DNA of 22,310 nucleotides from an uncultured bacterium (GTDB lineage: Bacteria > Hydrogenedentota > Hydrogenedentia > Hydrogenedentales > CAITNO01), in contig CALDSM010000766.1 in assembly GCA_937923585.1 (NCBI GenBank), positions 1 to 22,310 of the forward strand, written 5' to 3'. The position numbers and the translations under genes were made by a program. The number at the start of each line of letters is the position of its first letter. Position 1 is the stretch's first letter. A model generated the notes under the pieces. The model saw only the letters and a program-made list of their open reading frames with translations. It did not search any database and had not been told where the DNA came from. Of the stretch, positions 1 to 12,000 are shown in pieces.

Positions 1-3000
1 GTTCGCATGGTTTCATCAGCATGGTTGCCGCTATCGTCACTCACGTTATAGGTGACCGTGTAGGTGCCGGGTATGCATGTGTTTACAGGATTCATTATCA
101 CGATGCCGCCCGTGAGGTTGCCCGCGCAGGAATCGGCGGCCGTCGCCCCCGCGTCCACATAACTCACGCCGTAGGCAACCGTCACCGGATTGGCGCCGAT
201 CAGGGAAATCACCGGCTTGGTCGTGTCCACAACCGTCACCAGTCGTATTACCTGGTCGGCACTGTTGCCGTTGCCGTCGGTTGCGCCATAAGTGACCGTG
301 TATACGGCGCCAGACACCGACGTGTCCACCACGTCACCGCCGGCGGTAACGGCCAGGCTGCCGGCACACGTGTCGCTGGCGGTAGCGCCCGCGTCCGCGT
401 AGGTCGTTCCACACTGCACAGTGGCCGCGGCCGTCCCGTTGAGCATGATGACCGGTGCCGTCGTGTCTGTGTCCGTCACCGTCACCGTCCTCGTCACCTC
501 CGCCGCGCCGTTGTGCGACGGGTCTTCGACGTTGTAGCGCACCGTGTACGTGCCGGCAACGCTCAGATTCACCGGGTTGGTGACCTCGATCACACCCGTA
601 AGATCACCCGCACAGGCGTCTGCGGCAGTTGCGCCTGCATCGGCGTGCGGGCCCCCGCAGTCCATCGTTACCGACGGCGGGCCGTTAAGTATGATGACCG
701 GAGCAACCGTGTCCGTCACGGTCACGGTGCGCGTGACCTCCGCCGCGCGGTTGTCCGAGGCGTCCGTCACGTTGTAGCGCACCGTGTAGGTGCCCGCAAT
801 GTTCGTGTCCACCGGGTTGGTGACCGCGATGCCGCCCGTCAAGTCACCGGCGCAAACATCCGCCGCGGTCGCGCCCGTATCCGTGTACGTGTCCCGGCAC
901 GCCACGCTGACAGATGCAGCACCGCTGAGCGTGATCACTGGTGCCGTTGCATCCGCAACCGTCACGGTCCGGATCACCTCCAGTGCATTGTTCCCGGCGC
1001 CGTCACCGGCGTTGTACGTGACCGTGTACGTCGCGCCAAGCACCGCCGTGTTCACCGTGTCGCCGCCTATGGTGACCTCAATGGAGGCACCGAACCCGTC
1101 CGTGGCGGTTGCACCCGGTTCCGTGTATGTGCCGCCGCAGTCCGCCGTTACTGATGCATCACCGTTCAGCCGGATCACCGGCACGGGGGAACCGGACTGG
1201 AATTCAAAGGCGCCCATGTCCGCACGCCCGCCGACAGTCCGGGACACGCCGTGCATATCGGCGCCAATAAACGCCGGATCGGCCGTGTCAATGGACGGCG
1301 AACCGGGCTGAAGCGTGTAGTCGCCACCGGCCGCATTGGCAAACAGCGGGTCGGCCGTAATGTTGCCGGCACCGCAGGGGGGCATGCCGGTGACGTTGAC
1401 CCAACCACCGGTTCCCGCGGGATTCATGAACGACTGCCAGGCAAGTTCCGCGTTCGAATAGACAACGACGGTCCCCTTGCCGTCAAGATGCGGCTGCTCA
1501 TCCTGAACGCCGGAACTGGTCCCGTTGTTGGAGGTGACAATGCTCGAATTGATGACCGGGGAGCAGTCCCAGTTGTACATGCCCGCGCTGTACGCGCCAA
1601 ACGACGTGTAGCCGGCTGTTCCGAGGCTGTTGGCGGAAATGGTGCAGCCTATGAACGTGGCGCCGCCCTTATTGTTGAACACGCCGCCGCCGCCGCGGAC
1701 CGGGTTCGATTCGGCATCGGCGCCGCGGGTCGCCGTGTTGCCGCAGATCAGGCAGTTCAGGAACGAAGCGGCGCCCGCACCGGCGCCGTCCGCCTCATTG
1801 GCGACACCGCCGCCGCCCACGCCGGCCGCATTACCGTAGATGCGGCAGTTCCGGATCGCGGGCGCGGACTGCCAGATGAATATGCCGCCGCCGCGCCACG
1901 TGTGGTAGTCGTCCGCGATACCGGACGCATTGCCGCCAGTGATATCAAAGCCGTCGAGAACGGCGCCAGTGGTGGCCCCACTGCTCTTCCCGAATACGAC
2001 CACGTGATACGCAGGGTTCCCGCCACGGGCGACCAACCCGTCAATGACCGCGCGGTTCAGGCTGCGGTTGCGCTGGCTAAGGCTGGATTCCAGCCTGCCC
2101 GCACCCGAACGGTAGCCTTCAAAACCGCCGTACATGGAAACACCGTCCTTCATCACCAGCGAACCGGTGGCCGAGGCCGGGCTGCCCCACAGTTCTGTGC
2201 GAACCTCGTTATACATGATCGGCGAGGCAAGCGTGCCGCCGGCAACCCAGACCTCACCGCCGCCCGCTGCGGCAGCGGCGTCAATGGCAACCTGAAGCGT
2301 GTGGAATGCGTTCTCCCAGGACGTGCCGTCCTGCGTGCCCGGAGCACTCGGGTCCACGCGCCACACACCGCACGGCAGGCCCGTGGAAATCTCCAGGGAC
2401 ACGGCGGCGCCCGGCAGCGCGGGGCCCGGTGCCGCGGGGTTCTGGCCCGCAACCAAACCCGCGGCAACCGCACCGCTGCACACCTGGGTCACCGCGCCCA
2501 CGGTCAGCCCCGCGCCGGCGAGCGTGGATTCCGCCGCTGCCTGGGTCTGCCCTGTGATGTCGGGCACGGTCAGCGGTATGGCCGTGATGTTTGCGACGAG
2601 TCCGGCCGGCTGCGTCAGCATGTAATTGCCCGCATCAGCGCCGGTCAGCGCCAGCACGGCCGTCACTGGAATATAGGTGCCGGCATCCGCGGTAGAAAAG
2701 GCGGCGCCCACCACCGGTTCCACCACGGCGACATCATCGGCGCCCAACACGCCGCACAGCGTGAACGGGCCGGCAATCGTTGCCGCCGTGGTCCCGTCAT
2801 GGACTTTGTTCAATGCCGCAGCGCCCATAACAGTCAGCATCTTGGCCGTGATGTTCGCGGTCAGCCCCGTCGGCTGAGCCACCATGTAGTTGCCAGCGCT
2901 TGACCCCGAAATGCTCCACATGGCGGTCACCGCCTTGCCGGCACCCACGTTCTTGTCGCTGAACACGCCGGTCGCCGGAGTGGAAAGTGTCACCGTGTCG

Positions 3001-6000
3001 CCGGAAATCACGCCCGACAGGCTGCCGCCGCTGTCTATCGCGGCCACCGTGGTCCCGTCGTAAACCTTGTTCCGCACCGTGGCGCCGGTCACCGTCAAGG
3101 CCTTGGCTGTGATGTCCGCAGTCAGTCCGGCCGGCTGCGTCAGCGTGTAGTTGCCCGAATCGGCGCCGGTCAGCGCAAGCGCCGCCGTCACCGCAATGCC
3201 CGTGCCCACATTCTTGCTGGCAAATGTGCCCGCTCCGGGGGATGCCAGGGAAACCGCATCGGAGCCTGCCACGCCCACCAGCGTGGCGCCGGCAATCGTG
3301 GCCGACGTGGTCCCGCTGTAGACCTTGTTTGACGCCGCCGCGCCGGTCACCGTCAACGCCTTGGCCGTGATGTTCGCCGTCAGGCCCGTCGGTTGCGTCA
3401 CCGTGTAATTGCCCGCGTCCGTGCCGGAAATGCCCCAAGTGGCGGTGACCGATTTGCCAGTCCCCACGTTCTTGGTGACAAACGTGCCCGCCGACGGTGC
3501 GGAAAGCGTAACCGTGTCGCCGGAAATGACACCCGAGAGGCTGCCACCGTTGCTGATCGTGGCCGCCGTGGTCCCATCATAAACCTTGTTCGACGCCGCC
3601 GCGCCGGTCACCGTCAACGCCTTGGCCGTGATGTTCGCGGTCAGGCCGGTTGGCTGCGTCAGCGTGTAGTTCCCGGCATCCGCGCCGGTCAGCACAAACG
3701 TTGCCGTCACCGCGACGCCCATGCCCGCATTCTTGCTGGCAAACGTGCCCGTCACCGGAGTCGAAATGGTCACCGTGTCGCCGGAAACAACCCCCGCAAG
3801 CGTGGCGCCGGCAATTGTCGCCGCAACGGTCCCGTCATACGTCCTGTTTGAGGCCGTGGCGCCGGTCACAGTCAGCGTCTTGGCCGTGATGTTGGCCGTC
3901 ACCGAAGGCTGCGTCAGCGTGTAGTTGCCCGCGTCCGCGCCCGAAATGCTCCATGCCCCGGTCACCGCCTTGCCGGTGCCCACGGTCTTGCTGCTGAACG
4001 TGCCCGTGGACGGTGCCGAAAGCGCCGCCGTGTCGCCGGAATAAACGCCCGTCAGGCTGCCGCCGTTGCTGATTGTGGCCGCCGTGGTGCCGTCGTACAC
4101 TTTGTTTGACGCCGTGGCGCCGGTCACCGTCAGCGGCGCGGGCAGGATGTTTGCGGTCACTACGGGCTGCGTCAGCGTGTAGTTGCCCGCATCCGCGCCC
4201 GAAATGCTCCACGTGGCGGTCACCGCCTTGCCGGTCCCCGCGTCTTTGCTGCCAAACGTGCCCGTCTCCGGCGCCGAAAGCGTCACCGTGTCGCCGGAAA
4301 CCACGCCCGACAGGCTGCTTCCGCTGCTGATCCCGGCCACCGTGCTGGTGTCGTATACCTTGTTCGCCGCCGCCGCGCCGGTCACCGTCAACGCCTTGGG
4401 CGTGATGTCCGCCGTCAGGCCTGTCGGCTGGGCCAGCGTGTAATTCCCGGCATCGGCGCCGGCCAGCGCAAGCGTTGCCGCCACCGCGATGCCCGTGCCC
4501 ACAGTCCTGCTGTCAAAAATCCCCTCCGCCGGCGTTTGCAGCGAAACAACATCGGCCCCGACCACGCCCATGAGCGTGGCGCCGGTGATCGTGGCCGTTG
4601 CGGTGCCGTCGTACACCTTGCTCGCAGCCGCCGCACCGCTCACCGTCAGCGCCTTGGGCGTGATTGTCAGACTTGCGGGAACAAAGACAATGGCGTACTG
4701 CGGAGGCGCCGACAATGTTCCCTGCTCAATGGCATAAGATCCCACGTCCTCGCCCGCGTCCCGCGCCAATGAACCGCTCAGCGTGTCCCCGGGGTCAAGC
4801 GTCCCGGAAGTGACCTGCCAGGTCAGCGCCGGATCGCCATCGCCGTAGGTCTTGGTACTGGCGTCCGCCGTCACCGTCAGCAGCCTTGCCACATGGACTG
4901 TCCGTATGACTTCAACCGCGCTGTTGCCGTGGCCGTCGGTCGCGCTGTAGCGCACGGTGTAGGTGCCCGGCGCCGCCGTGTTCACCGCGTCACCGCCCAC
5001 CGTCACTTCCAGATTGCCCGCGCAGGTGTCCATGGCCGCCGCGCCAAGATCAGTGTATGTGCCGCCACACTCCAGCGTGACGGTTTCATCGCCATTGAGC
5101 GTGATCACCGGAACAGTCGTGTCGGAAACCGTGACAACACGTGTGACCTCACCAGCAGCGTTGCCGGCCGGGTCGGATAGGTTGTAGCGCATCGTGTACG
5201 CGCCAACGGTTTGGACATTCACCGGGTTCTCTGTCATGATGCTGGCGGTCAGATCGCCCGCGCAGTTATCCAAGGCGCTGGCCCCGTTGTCGAAAAAGGA
5301 CGTACCGCATTCCAACGTAACCGCCGCCTCGCCAAGCAACACAATAACCGGCGGGATTGAGTCCGTCAGATTGACCGTGTGCATTGCCGCAGCAGTGTTG
5401 CCACTGCCATCGTCCACGGTATAGGTCACCGTGTACGTTCCGGGCACGTTTGGGTTCACCGGGCTGCTGACCACGATGCTTTCTGTCAGGTCGCCCGCGC
5501 AGGCGTCCGTCGCCGTCGCGCCCGCATCTGTGTAGGGCGCGCCGCACACCGCCACCGTTTCCGTGAGATTGATGCGCCACAGGTCACCCGAGGGATTTTC
5601 CGGAGCGTCACAGCCATAGCCGGATCCGCCGAAGAGCCACAATCCGTCCCAGGCATCGGTCCAGGATATTGCGAAAGCACGGCCGCCGGGGGTATTGGCC
5701 GCTTCTGGCGTTCCAAGAGTCCCGCAGATCCCGGTGTTATCGTTCGTCGAGGAACCTTTCATCCAAGTCCAGTCCCCCGCGGACACGTCATACTTCCAAA
5801 GATCGTTGAGGAAGCCCCCATACCAGGTACCGCCGATGCCCATGCCGCCAAAGAGCCACAGGTTGCCGGAAGTGTCGGTCCATGAGATCGCATTCTCCCG
5901 GACACCGGGAGTGTTTGCCGGATCCGGCGTGCCGAGCGTGCCATAGGTTCCGGGATGGTTCGAGGTTGTGAAGCCCTTCATCCAGGTCCAGTATCCTGTG

Positions 6001-9000
6001 GTGGTGTCGTACTTCCACAGGTCGTTCAATTCACCATGGTTTTCCACACTGCCATAACCGGTGCCGCCGAAGAGCCACAGCCTGCCCAAAGTATCGGTCC
6101 ATGAGACCGCGCCTTTACGCCCGCCGGGCGTGTTGGCCGGGTCCGGGATGCCGGGCGTGCCGTAGGTTCCCTCAGAATCTGACGTCGAGGAGCCCTTCAT
6201 CCAGGTCCAGTTCCCCGATATAGGATCGTACTTCCACAGGTCGTTGAGCAGGCCGTTCGTTATGTTGTCCATGCGTCTTCCGCCAAAGAGCCACAGATTG
6301 CCCGAAAGGTCCGTCCAAGAAACCGCCATATAGCGCCCACCGGGGGTGCTGGCCGAGTCGGAGACACCGGGCGCACCGTAAGTTCCGCCCTGGTCAGCGG
6401 TTGAGGCACCTTTCATCCAGGTCCAGTTTCCGGCAGCCTGGTCGTATTTCCACAAGTCGTCGAGGAATCCCTCATGCCCTGCGCTGTCGCAGCCGATACC
6501 GCCGAAAAGCCACAGGTTGCCCGAAAGGTCCGTCCAAGATGCCGCCTCGCCCCGCGAGCCGGGCGTGTTATCTGCCGCCCCGATTCCCAGTGTTCCGTAG
6601 ATCCCCGGCTGAAGTTTTTCCGAGCTGCCCTTCATCCAAGTCCAGAGGCCCGTGGCTGGGTCATGCTTCCAGAGGTCATTGAGATCGCCTCCAAAGCCGA
6701 AGAGCCACTGCTTGCCTGAAAGGTCCGTCCAGGAGACGGCTTCACACCGCGCGCCTGGCCAATTGTCCGGATCCGCGACGCCCTGGGTGCCGTAAACGGC
6801 CGCGGCGCCGCGGTTGGCCGCCATTCTCGCCCATCCCGCCAACGGACCATTGCTTCCATTGAGCGTGATTTTCGGCGGGGCGGCATCCGCCACGGTTACG
6901 GTCCGCGTGACTTGAACGGCGTTATTGCCGTGTCCGTCGTTGGCGTTGTAGGTGAGCGTGTAGGTGCCGGGAACCGACGCGTTCACTGTGTCGCCGCCCA
7001 CCGTGGCAGCAAGGCCGGTGGCGCAATCGTCCGTCACCGTCGCGCCCATATCCTCATAGGTGGAACCGCATTCCACTGTAGCAGCCGCGTCGCCGTTGAG
7101 GGTGATGACCGGCGGGGTTGTGTCTCCCCCGGAAAGCGATTCGTAGGCGCCCATGTCAATCCCCGCGCCCTGAGGACGGGTCACCCCGAAAATGTCCTCG
7201 GCGGGCGCACCCGCCGCAGTACCTGTATTGACGCACGGGGAACAGTCCTGAAGGCGCAGATCGCCTCCGGCGGCATCTAGAAACAGCGGGTCCAGGCTTA
7301 TGTTCCCGACACCTTCGAAACCGCCCTGGACACAGGAGTGCGTCACCAGGGAGCTCCAAGAATCAATTTCTCCGTCTGGGTCGCCCCAAAAGATGCAGTT
7401 CGCCAATTCCGGGGCCGGACCATAAGTGTAAAACGCGATGCCCCTGTTTCCCGTAAACGTACAATTCATCAGCGACGGAGAACCGAAGCCAACGTCGCAT
7501 ACCCCGCCACCGGTACTGGCCGAGTTGCCCTTGAACTCGCAGTTCGTCAATTCGATTGAAGTATTGAGCACATTGTACAGCCCGCCACCGCGCGGGGCCG
7601 AGTTGCCCGTGAACGTGCAGTTTGCCACCAGTGGAGAAGAAGACTCGTTGTACATCCCGCCGCCACCGTCTGCGCGGGGGGCCGAGTTGTTTGTGAATGT
7701 GCAGTTTATCAACGTGGGAGAAGAGGATTGGTTGCCCATCCCGCCTCCGCCTCCGCCCCAGTCAACCACGTTCTCCGTGAACGCACAGTTCGTCAGCGTC
7801 GGGGAAGAGGCGCTATAGTTGCACATCCCGCCGCCGGCGATGTCGGTGGCGGAATTGCCCGTGAACGTGCAGTCCGTCAAAACGGGCGAAGAGGAGTTGC
7901 AGTTGCATATTCCGCCGCCGTCACTCGCCGAGTTGCCTGTGAACGTGCAGTTCGTCAACGTTGGCGAGGAGAAGGCGTTGTTGTACATCCCGCCGCCGAA
8001 GCATCCTATGCTGAAGTTGTAGTCGTCACGGGCCGAGTTGCCTGTGAACGTGCAATTCGTCAATGTTGGTGAGGAAGAGTAATTGTAAATACCGCCTCCA
8101 CAGCCTCCCGTTCTCGCACCGGGAGGAGGATTCTCGGGATCGACGAGTTCGCCGTGGGCCGAGTTGTCCGCGAAAGTGCAGTTCGTCAATGTTGGCGAAG
8201 CAGCGTTGTTATACATTCCGCCGCCAAAGTCCCAAGCACGCCCCCTCTTGACGGTAAAGCCGTCGAGCACGGCGTCATCTGCGCCTGTCACGCAGCGGCG
8301 CGCATTTTCCCCGTCCATGAAAGTGGCATTTCCCTGCCAATCGCGCTGATCCGCGGAGGTTTCCGACCCGGCAAATCCGCCGTAGAGGCGTACGCCGGAG
8401 CGCATTGTCACCACCGGATCATTCTCAGACACGTAGGTTCCCGCGGCAACCCAAATATCGCCGCCGCCCGCACTTGCCGCCGCGTCCACCGCCGACTGGA
8501 TGTCCTTGAAGGCCGTGGCCCACGTTATGCCGTCCCACGGTCCGGCGGCATTCGCGGTATCAACACGATACACCGTTCCGACCGGCGTAACCGTCACCAG
8601 CCGCGTTACTTCCGCGGCGCTGTTGCCGTTGCCGTCGCTAACGTTGTAACGCACGGTGTAGATACCCGGCGCCGCCGTGTTCACCGCGTCCCCGCCCACT
8701 GTCGCTTCCAGATTGCCCGCGCAGGTGTCCATGGCCGTCGCACCCGCGTCCGTGTAGGTCGCGCCCAGCAAGACCTGCATGGAGGCGTCGCCCACCAGCG
8801 TAATGACCGGCGCAGTGCCGTCCACAACCGACACAGTCCGGGTAACCTCAGTGGCATTGTGGCCGTAGCCGTCATTTGCGTTGTAAGTGACGGTATACAT
8901 CCCCACCGCGGCCGTGTTCACCGTGTCGCCGCCCACCACGATACTGGCCGTAATGTCACCCGCGCAGTTGTCCGACGCCGTCGCGCCCGCATCGGTGTAG

Positions 9001-12000
9001 GTGCTTCCGCACTCCACCGTGACCGCGGCCGAACCATTCAGCCCAATCACCGGCGCAACCCCGTCCGCCGACACAACCAGGTCCACGGAACTGCCCAATG
9101 ACACCGATTGATTTGCGGCCGGATTCTGGCTGATGACACTGCCCGCCGCCACGGTGCCGCTGCATTCTTCCGTCACTGTTCCAACGGCCAACCCCGCGCC
9201 GGTAATGGCCGTTTGGGCGGCAGACTGCGTCAAACCTACCACCTCAGGGACAACAACTCCTTCACCCTCACCTTCGCCTTCACCCCCAGAACTCGAATAC
9301 TGCGCAACGACCAGATCGTCCATCTCCTCGTAATGGCCCGTATACCAACCGTACGGCGTGAAGATTATCCAGACCCTCTGGGCAGCCTTGAAAGCGGCAC
9401 TGGGGATGTGTTCGATTGAGCCGCGCAGTTCCCCGTTAACGTAATAGTCGAGATGGCCTGTCTGAAGGTTAAGGTCAATCCGTTCGTCAAACCATGCATC
9501 CCAAATTGCGGGAGTCGGCGCATAATCCGCCATACACCATATGCAGTGGCCGGCCGAATACACGTCACAGTTCGAATAGGTTGGATTGAACCCATACTTG
9601 GAGCAATAGGCATCATCCAGATGTTGGATGCGGAAAATGTCGCCCGGCGCGGCAATCTCCCCAAGCGGATCCGAAAAGCCAATGTCCAACATGCCTGTGA
9701 AATGGTCGTTTGCTCGGTGAATATAGGCCTTTCGTCTTATCGAGAGTGTTTTTTCGGGATCTATTGGCACGGAGAAGTTGGCGCTGGTATACGCGTCTGT
9801 GACATCCTCGGAGATGCGAAGAACGCCATTTACTTCTGTAACGGTCGGACCGTGAGCTGTCCAACAGGACGTGTTAAGCGTGTTGTCGTTGAAGTCGTCC
9901 TGGAAAACAACCTCCTCTCCTTCATTGGAAGACTGACCCAGGGAAACTGCAAGGTTCACGGCCGACCCTTGCACAACGTTTACCCCCGCCGCGGGAGTCT
10001 GGCTGATGACACTTCCAGCCGCAACGGTGTCGCTGTATTCCTGCGTGACTGACCCGACAGTCAGTCCGGCGTCGGTAAGCGCGGCTCCTGCCGCCGCCTG
10101 CGTCTGACCGGTCACATCAGGAACCGTCACAGTGCATGGCCCCGTCGAAACGACCAGGTCCACGGCACTGCCGCCTGCCGCCTGTTGGCCCGCGGCCGGA
10201 TTCTGGCTGATGACACTGCCCGCCGCCACGGTGCCGCTGCATTCTTCCGTCACAGTTCCAACAACCAGCCCCGCGCCGGTAATGGCCGCCTGGGCGTCCG
10301 ACTGCGTCAGGTTGGCGACGTCGGGAACCACAACCTGTGGCACCTCACCGCAATGGCGCAGTCTGAACGAGAGCAACCCGCCTGTGAAGGCCGTAACAAA
10401 GGCCACATCGCCTTTGACGGCTATCCCGCTGGCCGGTGATGTGTAGTAGGAACCAACGACCGACGGCTCCTGGATGTCTCTCGCGTCAATGATCTTGGCC
10501 CCGTCGGGATTTCCCGCCGTATAGACATAACCGTCCTGCACAAGGAGCCTGTTGATCGCACCGATGGGCAAGGAGGCAAGGAGCGAGATGCTCTGCGGGT
10601 TACTGACGTCCAGCAGCCGCAAGCCGTGCGGATAGGTACCGTTCACGTATGCCACATCATTTATGACGCGAACCGCCCCGCAGGTCAGGGGGTAGGAACC
10701 CAGCGCGGTCGGCTGTTGCGGATTTGAAACATCCAGGACAAGAAGCTGCCCCCCGACGAACTCGTCGCCGGACGCCACATATGCCTTGCCGCCCACAACG
10801 TCCACGCCATATGCCGGACCGACGATATCGCTGTACGAAGACAGGAGCGCCGGAGAGGACGGATTCGTCACGTCTATGATCCAGATCCCCCTGTCGTAAA
10901 GTCCGGCCCCGCCCCAACCCATGTAGGCCTTGTTGCCAAAAACGCTTATACTGATAGGATCAGAGGCAGAGGAGTTCCACTCGCCGATGCGACTTGGTGA
11001 TTCGGGAACCGACACGTCAATCACTTCCAAACCACCTGTAAATGCTGCACCTTCAGCGCGGGCAATGTATGCCAGAGTGCCGGACACGGCAACACCAACC
11101 ACATTCCCGGAAGGGTGGTAACTTCCGATGAGCCGAAGATCCGACGGGTCGCTGATGTCGAAGATCAACAGGCCATTGCCGTAATTGGCAACGTATGCGC
11201 GGTCTCCCGCAACCACGACGTTCCACGCCTCGCCCGCCGTGTCATACGTGTCGAGTTGGGCGACCGAACAGTCTTCACCCTCCCCCTCGCCTTCACCCTC
11301 ACCAGGAGCCTGACCGAGGGAAACGGCAATGTCCACCGCCGAACCCGTAGCCACGGTTGCGCCCGCTGCGGGATTCTGGCCTACCACCTCTCCCACAGGT
11401 GCGGTGGCGCTATACAGTTCCGTCACGGCACCAACCGAAAGCAAGGCGTTGGTGATGGCCGTGGATGCCGCCGCCTGTGTCATACCCTTTACATCCGGGA
11501 CTGTTGTGCATGTCACAGTCACCGTCCTTGTCACCTCGTCGGCGCTGTTACCGTTGCCATCGCTCACATTGAAGCGAACCGTGTAAACGCCCGGCACCGA
11601 TGTATTCACCGCGTCACCACCCGTCGTCACCCCAATGCTACCCACGCATGCGTCCGTCGCCGTTGCGCCGGGCTCGACGTACGTGCCGCCGCATTCCACC
11701 GTCACCGCCGCATCGCCGTTCAGCACAATGACGGGTTTGGCCGTGTCGGAAACCGTGACAACGCGCGTGACCTGCGTCGCGGCATTGTGGGCCGCATCGC
11801 TCACGTCATAAAGGATGTGGTATATGCCAACATCCAACGGCATGGAGGAGGGCTCAAGACCTGTCCGCACAATACTGCTGCTGAGGTCGCCGTCAATGTC
11901 GTCGCTTGCCGTGGCACCCGCATCGGACGCATAGGCCTCCGAACATTCCATCGTAATCGCCGCATCGCCGGAAAGCGTGATCACCGGGGGGGTGAGATCT

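Larger units (their letters stand above)
9066..10344 (-). other. PASTA-PASTA-jelly roll-PASTA segment
   Basis: Two PASTA domains (about 10140-10335 and 9933-10134) precede a concanavalin-like jelly roll (about 9297-9915). The jelly roll begins VFQDDFNDNTLNTSCW, a hallmark opening for such domains, and contains a Cys-rich loop near CIWCMADY. A second Gly-Glu linker (about 9261-9289) leads into another PASTA domain (9066-9258). PASTA domains are best known from penicillin-binding proteins and Ser/Thr kinases, where they sense cell wall. Here they serve in a secreted scaffold, so peptidoglycan binding is only a possibility. Confidence 0.8.

Noticed and set aside
1251..2903. Plus-strand open frame of 550 codons, and others at 21-1154, 8154-9101, 11115-12206 and 12726-14096
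   Set aside because: All are in the antisense register of the giant gene and full of His, Arg and Gly; they are shadows caused by GC-rich third positions.
2571..4646. Tandem array considered as a possible CRISPR or non-coding satellite
   Set aside because: The 258-bp units are coding, in frame, and translate to YDG domains with variation concentrated in the protein-tolerant positions; no short repeats with unique spacers occur.
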